A stretch of 8,489 nucleotides of DNA from Flavobacterium sp. (lineage in GTDB: Bacteria > Bacteroidota > Bacteroidia > Flavobacteriales > Flavobacteriaceae), in NCBI GenBank assembly GCA_030682755.1, contig JAUXNR010000408.1, positions 1 through 8,489 of the forward strand, given 5' to 3'. How positions within the stretch are numbered: position 1 is the stretch's first letter; every line of letters begins with the position of its first letter. Shown piece by piece: positions 1-6,779 of this stretch. The notes below the pieces were generated by a model. It had not been told where the DNA came from. It ran no database searches and worked only from the letters and a program-made list of their open reading frames with translations. Position numbers and translations under genes: made by a program.

Positions 1-426
1 TTCGGCAAAAGCGGAATACATTATTATTACATCGTTCGTGGCATTCATAACAGTCCGGTTAAACCTAATCGTATTTCTAAATCGGTGGGAGCCGAACGAA
101 CATTTAATGAAAATTTATCTTCCGAAGTCTTTATGGAAGAACGTTTGGAAAGTATCGCCAAAGAACTTGAGAAACGCTTACAAAAACACAAAATCGCCGG
201 AAAAACAATAACCTTAAAAATAAAATATTCCGATTTTTCACAACAAACCAGAAGTAAAACGTTGCCTTATTTTATTTCGGATAAAGCATTATTACTAGAA
301 ACAGCAAAAGAATTATTATACCAAGAAAAGTTAAAAGAATCCGTTCGTTTGTTGGGAATTTCTTTAAACAACTTAAATACTGAAATCAAAAAAACGGTAG
401 TGGTGCAACTGAAATTTGAATTCTAA
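1..426 (+). CDS. dinB: DNA polymerase IV, C-terminal part (5' end outside window)
   Basis: This is the last 141 residues of a Y-family translesion polymerase, open from base 1 in frame 1 to the TAA at 424-426. The strongest signature is FGKSG...VRGI, followed by NSPVKPNR and the block KSVGAERTF near residues 27-35, the conserved linker into the little-finger domain of DinB proteins. The rest (about residues 35-141) fits the little-finger (DNA-contacting) domain, including a KTITLKIKYSDF strand. The palm and catalytic acidic residues lie upstream of the window and cannot be judged. A GTG at 85-87 is only an internal Val codon. In the DinB family the enzyme copies damaged or distorted DNA without proofreading. 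It converges with pyk and ends one base before a strong hairpin. Confidence 0.93.
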   Translation, partial: FGKSGIHYYYIVRGIHNSPVKPNRISKSVGAERTFNENLSSEVFMEERLESIAKELEKRLQKHKIAGKTITLKIKYSDFSQQTRSKTLPYFISDKALLLETAKELLYQEKLKESVRLLGISLNNLNTEIKKTVVVQLKFEF

Positions 427-464
427 AAAAAACTCAGATTGAGAAATTTCTCAATTGGAGTTTT
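427..464. terminator. Bidirectional intrinsic terminator between dinB and pyk
   Basis: A nearly perfect inverted repeat starts right after the dinB stop. The outer arms AAAAACTC (427-434) and GAGTTTTT (457-464) pair, and the inner arms ATTGAGAAA (437-445) and TTTCTCAAT (446-454) pair, separated by AG/TG mismatches. The A5 and T5 ends give a U-run on either strand, so the structure can end both dinB (rightward) and pyk (leftward, stop at 484-486). The outer U-runs are part of the stem, which is usual for compact two-way terminators. Confidence 0.8.
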
Positions 465-483
465 TAAGTCTCTATTTTATAGT

Positions 484-1914
484 TTATTCTATTTCTGAAA
501 CTCGCAATGTGTTTACCATTCCTTTTTCTGCAATGGGCATTGCGGCTAAGTTAATCACCATATCACCTTTGAACACAAATCCTTTTTCTTTGGCAATGCT
601 GTTCACATCTTCAACCGTATCATCGGTGCTGGCAAATTTGTCATAATAAAACGATCTAACGCCCCACAATAAATTAAGTTGTGTTAAAATTCGTTTGTTG
701 GATGTAAATACTAAAATGTGAGCACTTGGTCGCCAAGCAGAAATTTGAAAAGCAGTATAACCACTATTTGTTAGTGTTGAAATGGCTTTTGATTTTATTT
801 CGTTTGCCATAATCGCAGCGTGATAACAAATGGATTTGGTTATAAATCGTTTTGTTCTAACATGAGGCGGATTTTGCGGCACTTGAATCAACGGGCTGTC
901 TTCAACCGATTTAATAATTTTAGTCATGGTCTCAATGACTTCAACCGGATAACTTCCAACAGAGGTCTCTCCTGAAAGCATTACGGCATCTGCACCATCC
1001 ATGACAGAATTGGCAACGTCGTTTACCTCTGCACGAGTTGGCGTTAAACTAGTAATCATTGTTTCCATCATTTGTGTGGCAACAATTACAGGAATTCGGG
1101 CTGTTTTGGCTCTGTGAATTAATTTCTTTTGAATTAAAGGCACTTCTTCTGCGGGAACTTCTACCCCTAAATCGCCACGAGCCACCATCAATCCGTCACA
1201 AAAAGCGACAATTTTATCAATGTTTTCAACACCTTCAGGCTTTTCAATTTTTGCAATAATCGGAATTTTATGGTCGGAATGTTTTGCAATTAAATCTTGC
1301 AATTCTTCTAAATCTTTTGAAGTTCTAACAAACGAAAGAGCAATCCAATCTACATTGTTTTCTATGGCAAATATTGCGTCTTTAATGTCTTTTTTAGTCA
1401 AAGCCGGAAGCGATACTTTTGTGTTTGGCAGGTTAACTCCTTTTTTTGATTTTAAAGGACCGCCTTGAATAACTCTACAAACCACTTCGGTTGTGCCGTT
1501 GGTTTCAATGGCTTCAAACATAAGTTTTCCATCATCTAAAAGAATTTTTTCACCCGGATTTACATCTTTTGGAAATTCTTTATAGTTCATATAAACGCGT
1601 TCGGCAGTTCCGGGAATGTCTTCGGCAGTTTGAAAGGTAATGATATCACCTTTATTCACCACAACATCTTCTTTCATAACACCCACACGAAGTTTTGGGC
1701 CTTGTAAATCTGCTAAAATTGCAGTGGTATAACCGTATTCGTCATTTAATTCGCGAATAATTCTGATTCGTTCACTTACGTCTTCATAATCAGCATGCGA
1801 GAAATTAATTCTAAAAACATTAACTCCGGCATCAATCATTTTTTTTATGACTTCTTTGCTGCTACAAGCCGGACCCAGGGTGGCTACAATTTTTGTTTTT
1901 TTATTTGTTGGCAT
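484..1914 (-). CDS. pyk: Pyruvate kinase
   Basis: This 476-residue protein has the normal bacterial length and catalyses phosphoenolpyruvate + ADP to pyruvate + ATP in glycolysis. Visible motifs are the N-terminal TKIVATLGPAC, RINFSH (35-40), the active-site block IEKPEG (223-228), ARGDLGVE (245-252) with Asp248, IVATQMMETM (277-286) with Thr280, and PTRAEVNDVAN (292-302). The C-terminal domain ends in a normal NLAAMP...NTLRV segment. The loop LQGPKLR (70-76) carries Lys74 at the position of muscle-enzyme Glu117, with Leu and Gln at the neighbouring positions. This is the pattern of potassium-independent pyruvate kinases. The ATG at 1914-1912 lies 6 bp after the stop of the upstream IPExxxVDY gene, so the two are almost certainly co-transcribed. 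Transcription ends at the hairpin 427-464. Confidence 0.97.
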   Translation of the reverse strand: MPTNKKTKIVATLGPACSSKEVIKKMIDAGVNVFRINFSHADYEDVSERIRIIRELNDEYGYTTAILADLQGPKLRVGVMKEDVVVNKGDIITFQTAEDIPGTAERVYMNYKEFPKDVNPGEKILLDDGKLMFEAIETNGTTEVVCRVIQGGPLKSKKGVNLPNTKVSLPALTKKDIKDAIFAIENNVDWIALSFVRTSKDLEELQDLIAKHSDHKIPIIAKIEKPEGVENIDKIVAFCDGLMVARGDLGVEVPAEEVPLIQKKLIHRAKTARIPVIVATQMMETMITSLTPTRAEVNDVANSVMDGADAVMLSGETSVGSYPVEVIETMTKIIKSVEDSPLIQVPQNPPHVRTKRFITKSICYHAAIMANEIKSKAISTLTNSGYTAFQISAWRPSAHILVFTSNKRILTQLNLLWGVRSFYYDKFASTDDTVEDVNSIAKEKGFVFKGDMVINLAAMPIAEKGMVNTLRVSEIE

Positions 1915-1920
1915 TTCTTA

Positions 1921-2406
1921 TTAGAAAATTAAATTATTTTTAGATTTTATTTTATTTTTATCTACTTGATAAACCGTTTCAATGGATGGAATGTGTTTGA
2001 CTTTTTCAACTATTTTGGCTAAATTAACCTGTGTTTCTTCGGCATCTATTTTAAAGAAAAAATCCACTTTTTTAAATTCCGGCAATAAATAAACGGTATT
2101 GGTAAAGGCTTCTGTGCTTTCAAAAAGAGTTTGGTTTTTACTCTTTTGTAAAACAGCTACTTCTTTTTTGTTTTCAATCAAATTCCACTCAATTTGATTA
2201 TCAGGATCTTCAAAAACAAATCGGGTAAATCCGGTCTTGATGGATTGGAATGAGGTTTGAATTTCTTTTTTACTCCTACTTAACAATATGGGTAAATTTT
2301 GATTCATAAAATAAGCCAAACGATAATCTTCTAAAGTAGTATGAATAGCGATTAGTTGAAAATCAGCTTCTTCAAAGTCGTCGATTACTAGTTTATGAAC
2401 AGCCAT
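1921..2406 (-). CDS. IPExxxVDY family protein (function unknown)
   Basis: This 161-residue cytoplasmic-looking protein has no signal peptide or membrane segment. It carries LPEFKKVDF at residues 108-116, matching the IPExxxVDY signature that names a small Bacteroidota family of about 150-160 residues. The N-terminal half contains a DYRLAYFMNQ segment (27-36) and the C-terminal end is lysine-rich. The family has no established biochemical role that I know of. It sits 6 bp upstream of pyk on the same strand and 99 bp downstream of rnc. From memory, location beside pyruvate kinase is typical for the family, which suggests a link to pyk expression or a simple operon partnership, but nothing in the sequence shows a mechanism. 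The ATG at 2406-2404 follows an A/T-rich leader without a clear Shine-Dalgarno site. Confidence 0.85.
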   Translation of the reverse strand: MAVHKLVIDDFEEADFQLIAIHTTLEDYRLAYFMNQNLPILLSRSKKEIQTSFQSIKTGFTRFVFEDPDNQIEWNLIENKKEVAVLQKSKNQTLFESTEAFTNTVYLLPEFKKVDFFFKIDAEETQVNLAKIVEKVKHIPSIETVYQVDKNKIKSKNNLIF

Positions 2407-2505
2407 TTAAAACCAATTAAGTTGTAAATATACTATTTAAATGGCAAAAAAGTATGCTTGTGTTTTAACTTAACGTAATTTTATTAACGAAAACGATATA
2501 GTATT
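2407..2505. other. 99-bp gap between rnc and the IPExxxVDY gene
   Basis: This AT-rich spacer splits the leftward block into fabF-rnc and IPExxxVDY-pyk. On the minus strand it holds TACTTTTTTG (2445-2454), a loose relative of the TAnnTTTG element but with two extra bases, and a weak CGTTAAT/ATTACG hairpin. Neither is good enough to call a promoter or terminator. The gap is wide enough for an independent promoter for the IPExxxVDY-pyk pair, but I cannot place one. Confidence 0.35.
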
Positions 2506-3249
2506 TTAAGGTTTTTTGGTCATTCTTTCCTGAAGTGCAAAGTAAGCTCTTTTGGCTGCAATTTCTTCTGCTTTCTTTTTGGAAGTGGCTCTTGATTTTG
2601 CAATAATTTTTGATTCAATCATCAATTTGACGCCAAAAAAACGTTGACCATCAATACCATTGTCATCATAAACATCAAAATGGAATGATTTTTTTTCTTT
2701 TTGACACCATTCAATCACCATGCTTTTATAACTGATAACTTTTCCTTCCAATTTTGCAATATCTACATAAGGAATAATCACTCTTTTGTTGATGAATTTT
2801 TCACAATAGGTGTATCCTTTGTCTAAGAAAATTGCCCCAATCAAGGCTTCAAAAATGTTACCGTGAATGTTGTCTCCAAAATGTTTCATCGGAACATTAC
2901 TGCTCACAAAACTTATTAGATTTAAGTCTTTACCAAGTTCGTTCAAGTGTTCTCTGCTCACTACTTTTGATCGCATTTTTGTGAGATATCCTTCGTCACC
3001 ATGAGGGACTTCATTGAATAAATGTCCAGCAATTACGGCACTTAACATGGCGTCACCCAAAAACTCTAAACGTTCATAACTGATAGGATTTCCTTTTGCA
3101 TCCGTTTTATTGAAGGAGCGATGTGTGAATGCTTTTTTATAAATTTCTATGTCAATGGGTTTAAATCCCAATATTTTTTGAATTTCAGTAAAAAAAATCC
3201 CGTCCTCATCAGAACGGGAATTTGATAATATTTTTTTAAATAAATTCAT
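2506..3249 (-). CDS. rnc: Ribonuclease III
   Basis: This 247-residue double-strand-specific endoribonuclease acts in rRNA processing and mRNA turnover. The catalytic domain carries the family signature ERLEFLGDAML (59-69), supplying Glu59, Glu62 and Asp66, and a second metal-binding segment GNIFEALIGAIFLDKG (130-145) with Glu134. The position of E. coli Asp114 is occupied by Asn131. A C-terminal double-stranded-RNA-binding domain spans roughly 172-240 and ends in the characteristic SKKKAEEIAAKRAYFAL helix. There is an N-terminal extension of about 20 residues relative to the E. coli enzyme, common in Bacteroidota. The ATG at 3249-3247 lies 8 bp after the fabF stop, so the pair is probably co-transcribed. 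A terminator-like hairpin with U8 sits inside codons 11-20. Confidence 0.96.
   Translation of the reverse strand: MNLFKKILSNSRSDEDGIFFTEIQKILGFKPIDIEIYKKAFTHRSFNKTDAKGNPISYERLEFLGDAMLSAVIAGHLFNEVPHGDEGYLTKMRSKVVSREHLNELGKDLNLISFVSSNVPMKHFGDNIHGNIFEALIGAIFLDKGYTYCEKFINKRVIIPYVDIAKLEGKVISYKSMVIEWCQKEKKSFHFDVYDDNGIDGQRFFGVKLMIESKIIAKSRATSKKKAEEIAAKRAYFALQERMTKKP
3190..3223 (-). promoter_or_regulatory. Terminator-like hairpin plus U8 inside the start of rnc
   Basis: On the minus strand, TCCCGT (3219-3214) and ACGGGA (3203-3198) form a 6-bp GC-rich stem around a 10-nt loop, followed directly by eight T (3197-3190). AAA (3223-3221) can also pair with part of the T-run after one mismatch. This is the layout of an intrinsic terminator, yet it lies 32-60 nt downstream of the rnc start codon in coding sequence. 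It may be an attenuator read only when translation is weak, or a coincidence of codon choice. The U8 run is also a possible site of polymerase slippage. Confidence 0.4.
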
Positions 3250-3257
3250 TTTGAAAA

Positions 3258-4511
3258 TTAACCTTCAATTTTTTTAAACAAAACACAAGCATTATGACCG
3301 CCAAAACCAAAGGTATTGCTCATGGCTACTTTAATGTCTCTTTTTTGTGCTTTATTCAACGTCAAATTAAGTTCCGGGTTGATGTTTTCATCCACAACTT
3401 CATGGTTGATTGTTGGAGGAATTATGCCGTGTTTGATGGCCAAGATAGAAGCAATTGCCTCAATTCCTCCGGCAGCACCCAAAAGGTGACCCGTCATGGA
3501 CTTTGTGGAATTGATGTTTATGGTTTTTGCATGATCCCCAAAAACAGCACTTATCGCTTTTAATTCGGCAACATCTCCAAGTGGTGTTGAGGTTCCGTGT
3601 GTGTTAATGTGTTCTACATCTTCAGGAGCCATTTTTGCATCGCGTAAACAATTGTTCATTACGGCAATTACGCCAATTCCTTCCGGATGTGGTGCGGTTA
3701 AATGATAGGCATCAGAAGACATTCCGCCACCGCCTATTTCACAATATATTTTTGCTCCACGAGCTTTAGCGTGTTCATATTCTTCTAATACCAAAGCTCC
3801 GGCACCTTCACCCAAAACAAAACCGTCACGAGTGGCATCAAAAGGTCTTGAAGCTGTTTCCGGACTTTCGTTTCGTGTTGATAAAGCATGCATGGAGTTG
3901 AAACCGCCCATTCCTGCAATGGTTACGGCTGCTTCAGAACCTCCTGAAATAATAACATCACAAAGTCCTAATCGGATATAATTAAACGCATCAATCAAAG
4001 CATTTGCCGAAGACGCACAAGCAGAAACCGTGGTATAATTTGGCCCCATGAATCCGTTTCGCATTGAAATATGAGCAGGAGCAATGTCTGCAATCATTTT
4101 TGGAATAAAGAAAGGATTAAACTTTGGCGTTCCGTCTCCTTTGGCATAATACAAAACTTCTTCTTGAAAAGTTTCTAAACCGCCAATTCCGGCACCCCAT
4201 ATTACGCCAACTCTGTGTTTGTCTATGTTATCAGGTGTAATTCCGGCATCTTTGATAGCTTCATCACTGGCAACAATGGCATATTGAGCAAATTTGTCCA
4301 TTCTTCTGGCTTCTTTGCGGTCAATAAAATCTTCAATGTTGAAATTTTTTACTTCACAGGCAAACTTTGTTTTGTGCTTTTCTGTGTCATAATACGTGAT
4401 TGGTGCAGCACCGCTAACACCGTTTACTAAGCTATTCCAATATTCTTGAATATTATTTCCTATAGGTGTCAGTGCACCTAAACCGGTAACAACTACTCGT
4501 TTTAATTCCAT
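3258..4511 (-). CDS. fabF: Beta-ketoacyl-ACP synthase II
   Basis: This 417-residue thiolase-fold condensing enzyme elongates acyl-ACP with malonyl-ACP in type II fatty-acid synthesis. The Cys-His-His triad and supporting lysine are all visible: Cys165 in VSACASSAN (162-170), His305 in NTHGTSTPLGD (303-313), Lys337 in NSTKSMTGH (334-342) and His342. The glycine-rich C-terminal strand NTFGFGGHN (399-407) is intact, and the length equals the family norm. The N-terminus MELKRVVVTGLGALTPIG is the standard KAS-II start, supporting the ATG at 4511-4509. The gene lies downstream of acpP, whose product carries its substrates, but a strong hairpin terminator intervenes. rnc follows after 8 bp. Confidence 0.97.
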   Translation of the reverse strand: MELKRVVVTGLGALTPIGNNIQEYWNSLVNGVSGAAPITYYDTEKHKTKFACEVKNFNIEDFIDRKEARRMDKFAQYAIVASDEAIKDAGITPDNIDKHRVGVIWGAGIGGLETFQEEVLYYAKGDGTPKFNPFFIPKMIADIAPAHISMRNGFMGPNYTTVSACASSANALIDAFNYIRLGLCDVIISGGSEAAVTIAGMGGFNSMHALSTRNESPETASRPFDATRDGFVLGEGAGALVLEEYEHAKARGAKIYCEIGGGGMSSDAYHLTAPHPEGIGVIAVMNNCLRDAKMAPEDVEHINTHGTSTPLGDVAELKAISAVFGDHAKTININSTKSMTGHLLGAAGGIEAIASILAIKHGIIPPTINHEVVDENINPELNLTLNKAQKRDIKVAMSNTFGFGGHNACVLFKKIEG

Positions 4512-4544
4512 TTTTAATTGAATTTAATTGGTACGAATATAAAC

Positions 4545-4584
4545 AAAAAAACCCTGATTTTTATTGAATAATTAAAAATCAGGG
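4545..4584 (-). terminator. Strong intrinsic terminator upstream of fabF
   Basis: Read on the minus strand, CCCTGATTTTT (4584-4574) pairs perfectly over 11 bp with AAAAATCAGGG (4562-4552) around an 11-nt loop, followed by seven T (4551-4545). The T-run lies on the fabF side only, so it would stop leftward transcripts arriving from acpP. The fabF start codon is about 33 nt further on. Either fabF has its own promoter, or transcription passes at a regulated fraction; I could not find a convincing promoter between the T-run and fabF. Confidence 0.8.
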
Positions 4585-4604
4585 GATATTTTGTATATGT
4601 TTTA

Positions 4605-4619
4605 GATTGTAAGACAATC
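4605..4619. repeat. Small perfect hairpin in the acpP-fabF spacer
   Basis: GATTGT (4605-4610) and ACAATC (4614-4619) form a 6-bp perfect inverted repeat with a 3-nt loop, between the two terminator-like hairpins. It has no adjacent T-run on either strand. It could be an RNA stem or a protein-binding palindrome; the sequence does not decide. Confidence 0.35.
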
Positions 4620-4641
4620 AGGTTATACTTTTAATTAAAAT

Positions 4642-4677
4642 AATAACACCCGCCAAACCTAAGTATAGCGGGATGTT
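4642..4677 (-). terminator. Probable acpP terminator
   Basis: Just after the acpP stop codon, minus-strand AACATCCCGC (4677-4668) can pair with GCGGGTGTT (4653-4645) with a single bulged base around a 14-nt loop. An A-run precedes it and T-rich sequence (ATTATTTT) follows. The T-tract is interrupted, so this is weaker than the hairpin at 4545-4584, but its place 10-45 nt after the gene fits a terminator or 3'-end stabilising stem for the short, normally abundant acpP message. Confidence 0.55.
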
Positions 4678-4686
4678 TTTTTGTTA

Positions 4687-4923
4687 TTATTTTTTAGCCT
4701 CTTCGATATACGAAATCGCTTGACCTACTGTAGCAATGTTTTCAGCTTGGTCGTCCGGAATTTGAATATCAAATTCTTTTTCGAATTCCATAATTAGCTC
4801 AACAGTGTCTAATGAATCAGCTCCTAAATCGTTAGTGAAGCTTGCTTCTGTAACAACTTCGTTTTCGTCAACTCCTAATTTGTCCACGATAATCGCTTTT
4901 ACTCTTGATGCAATGTCTGACAT
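4687..4923 (-). CDS. acpP: Acyl carrier protein
   Basis: This 78-residue acidic four-helix protein carries growing acyl chains on a phosphopantetheine arm. The attachment site is Ser37 in the canonical GADSLDTVE block (34-42), which begins helix II, followed by [11 protein letters not shown](Q)IPDD as in nearly all bacterial ACPs. The length and the C-terminal [10 protein letters not shown] helix are normal. The ATG at 4923-4921 is the only sensible start. The gene is divergent from purN across 174 bp and upstream of fabF, its functional partner. Two hairpins downstream suggest that most acpP transcripts end before fabF, which fits the high ACP level cells usually need. Confidence 0.97.
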   Translation of the reverse strand: MSDIASRVKAIIVDKLGVDENEVVTEASFTNDLGADSLDTVELIMEFEKEFDIQIPDDQAENIATVGQAISYIEEAKK

Positions 4924-4951
4924 AATCTTTAAATTTTAGTTTAATTGTTGG

Positions 4952-4981
4952 CAAAAATAAAAAACTTTATTTTAAAACAAC
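4952..4981 (-). promoter_or_regulatory. Candidate Bacteroidota-type promoter for acpP
   Basis: On the minus strand, GTTG (4981-4978) lies 18 nt upstream of TATTTTTG (4959-4952). The latter matches the TAnnTTTG -7 element of Bacteroidota primary sigma factors exactly, and the former matches the TTTG -33 element in three of four bases. A start site a few bases beyond would leave a leader of roughly 20 nt before the acpP ATG. No equally good promoter for purN was seen on the other strand of this intergenic region. Confidence 0.5.
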
Positions 4982-5097
4982 ATTTTAGTTAATAAATGTG
5001 ACTACGAATTTAAAAAATTTATTTCACAATAGAAGCTTAAACCCTATAAATTCTCGTTTCTTTTTTGTTTTTTTGCGTAATAAAAATTACAGGAAAC

Positions 5098-5658
5098 ATG
5101 AAGAACATCGTGATTTTTGCCTCAGGAACGGGTTCCAATGCTGAAAACATCATTTATTATTTCAAAAATAATACCTCAAAATCGGTAGTCGGTGTGTTTT
5201 CAAACAATTCTAATGCCAAAGTTATTGAGAAAGCAAAAAATCTTGGTGTTCAAACGGTTACCTTCAATAAAGACGAGCTTTACGGCGATTTTGTACTTTC
5301 TAAAATACAGGAATTGAATCCTGATTTAATTGTCTTAGCAGGGTTTTTACTTAAATTTCCGGAGCCTATTATTGCGGCTTTCCCCAATAAAATCATCAAT
5401 ATTCATCCTGCTTTGTTGCCCAAATATGGCGGAAAAGGAATGTATGGAAAACATGTGCACCAAGCGGTTTTGGACAACCAAGAAACCGAAACCGGAATTA
5501 CGATTCATTATGTAAATGAACAGTATGATGAAGGAGGAATAATCTTTCAAAAATCTGTTTCCATTTCAGATTGTACCACATCTGATGCCATTGCCAACAA
5601 AGTTCATGAATTGGAACATCGCTATTTTCCGGAAGTAATTTCTAAAATTTTGCAGTAA
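5098..5658 (+). CDS. purN: Phosphoribosylglycinamide formyltransferase (GAR transformylase)
   Basis: This 186-residue enzyme transfers a formyl group from 10-formyl-THF to glycinamide ribonucleotide, an early step of de novo purine synthesis. The N-terminus MKNIVIFASGTGSN contains the phosphate-binding GTGSN (10-14). The catalytic residues are Asn101 and His103 in INIHPALLP (100-108) and Asp144 in YDEGG (143-147), matching E. coli Asn106, His108 and Asp144. I prefer the ATG at 5098 to an in-frame TTG at 5065. The ATG places the Rossmann strand at the N-terminus as usual, and AGGAAA stands just before it. The TAA at 5656-5658 shares its last base with the ATG of the next gene. The gene is divergent from acpP. 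Confidence 0.95.
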   Translation: MKNIVIFASGTGSNAENIIYYFKNNTSKSVVGVFSNNSNAKVIEKAKNLGVQTVTFNKDELYGDFVLSKIQELNPDLIVLAGFLLKFPEPIIAAFPNKIINIHPALLPKYGGKGMYGKHVHQAVLDNQETETGITIHYVNEQYDEGGIIFQKSVSISDCTTSDAIANKVHELEHRYFPEVISKILQ

Positions 5659-6254
5659 TGAGAATTATTTTCTTTCTTTCTTTTTTTTTAACACCTTTCT
5701 TTTTTCAAGCTCAAGAAAAGTTTGAAGTCAAGGAAGTCGGTTTTTCTATGAATGTCCCTTTTGAATGGATAGAGGTTAAAAACAATGAAGTATTAAACAA
5801 TCTAGATAATTTTGATTTTACAAAAGAGCAAAAAAGTAAATTACTCACTTCTAGCAATTCTGCAAATGAATTAGTTACATATTATAAATACCATCCTTCA
5901 AAGTTTAATGGAATCATTCCAACTGTTAAAGTTAGAACAAGAAGTGTTAATTCAAAATCAATAGATGAGTTTTTAAAAGTTATTGAACTTTCAAATAATG
6001 AAGCTAGTAAGACTTTGAAAAATTTCAAATATCAAAAAGAACCTGAATTAATTACTGTTTCAGGTAAGCAAGTGGTGTCTTTTTCTGTCAAATTTGAGTT
6101 GAGTCATAACGGCAAGGAGAGTAATGTTGTTAGTTCAAGTTATTACGTTTTAAAGAATGGCTATTTTATATCAATCAATTTTATCGAAGAATTAAATAAA
6201 GAAAACAATGAAATATTCTTTAAAGAATTATTAAGCAGCATAGAACTTAAATAA
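5658..6254 (+). CDS. Small secreted protein of unknown function
   Basis: This 198-residue protein starts with a clear signal peptide: MRII, a very hydrophobic Phe/Leu core, and a probable cleavage near FQAQ|EK at residue 19, a common Bacteroidota pattern. There is no lipobox cysteine, so it is expected in the periplasm or exported. The mature part has no transmembrane segment or catalytic motif that I recognise. It contains a Lys/Asn/Ser-rich middle and alternating beta-like stretches such as KQVVSFSVKFEL and YYVLKNGYFISINF. The start ATG overlaps the purN stop by one base, so translation is probably coupled. The base composition is visibly more AT-rich than purN and rnhA, hinting at recent arrival or weak selection. 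I do not assign a function. Confidence 0.75.
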   Translation: MRIIFFLSFFLTPFFFQAQEKFEVKEVGFSMNVPFEWIEVKNNEVLNNLDNFDFTKEQKSKLLTSSNSANELVTYYKYHPSKFNGIIPTVKVRTRSVNSKSIDEFLKVIELSNNEASKTLKNFKYQKEPELITVSGKQVVSFSVKFELSHNGKESNVVSSSYYVLKNGYFISINFIEELNKENNEIFFKELLSSIELK

Positions 6255-6288
6255 TATAAAGACTAACTTTTAACCCGTAACCTTGATA

Positions 6289-6768
6289 ATGAACCACGAA
6301 ATACACATCTACACAGACGGAGCAGCTAAGGGAAATCCGGGACCCGGCGGTTATGGTGTGGTGATGGAATTGGTCGGAACACCTTATAAAAAAGAGTTTT
6401 ACGAAGGTTTTCGTCATACGACTAATAACAGAATGGAATTGTTGGCCGTTATTGTGGGATTAGAAAAAATAAAAAAACCAAATACTACCGTTTTGGTGAC
6501 TTCCGATTCAAAATATGTGGTGGATGCTGTAGAGAAAAGATGGGTTTTTCAATGGGAAAAAAAAGGATTTGCCGGAAAGAAAAACCCCGATCTGTGGATG
6601 CGATTTCTTAAAATCTACCGCATACACAAAGTGGATTTCAAATGGATAAAAGGCCACAACAGCCATCCTCAAAACGAACGTTGTGATGAATTGGCGGTTT
6701 ATGCTTCGGGTTTGCCCAATCTTTCTGTGGATGCGTTTTATGAAAAGGAGGATGAGAAGTTGTTTTGA
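6289..6768 (+). CDS. rnhA: Ribonuclease HI
   Basis: This 159-residue enzyme cleaves the RNA strand of RNA-DNA hybrids, removing primers and R-loops. The four catalytic acids are all in place: Asp10 in IYTDGAAKGNPGPGG, Glu50 in NNRMELLAV, Asp73 in TSDSKYVVDA and Asp133 in NERCDELA. The catalytic-loop His123 in IKGHNSHP is also present. The basic substrate-binding segment with its tryptophans (KRWVFQWEKKGF, 83-94) is the E. coli-type handle region. The length matches the roughly 155-residue stand-alone bacterial RNase HI without an N-terminal hybrid-binding domain. I choose the ATG at 6289 over a TTG two codons earlier. It follows the secreted-protein gene by 34 bp and may share its transcript. 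Confidence 0.96.
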   Translation: MNHEIHIYTDGAAKGNPGPGGYGVVMELVGTPYKKEFYEGFRHTTNNRMELLAVIVGLEKIKKPNTTVLVTSDSKYVVDAVEKRWVFQWEKKGFAGKKNPDLWMRFLKIYRIHKVDFKWIKGHNSHPQNERCDELAVYASGLPNLSVDAFYEKEDEKLF

Positions 6769-6779
6769 GATGATATTTT

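Noticed and set aside
455..646. Rightward 63-codon frame starting in the dinB-pyk terminator
   Set aside because: It is the complement of the pyk C-terminus, whose protein match is unambiguous.
4654..4661. Minus-strand TAGGTTTG, an exact TAnnTTTG match, as a fabF promoter
   Set aside because: It falls in the loop of the probable acpP terminator, has no -33 partner at 18-20 bp, and any transcript from it would meet the strong terminator at 4545-4584.
5065..5097. Upstream TTG start extending purN by 11 residues
   Set aside because: The extension (MFFCVIKITGN) is not part of the PurN fold, and the ATG at 5098 gives the canonical N-terminus with AGGAAA just upstream.
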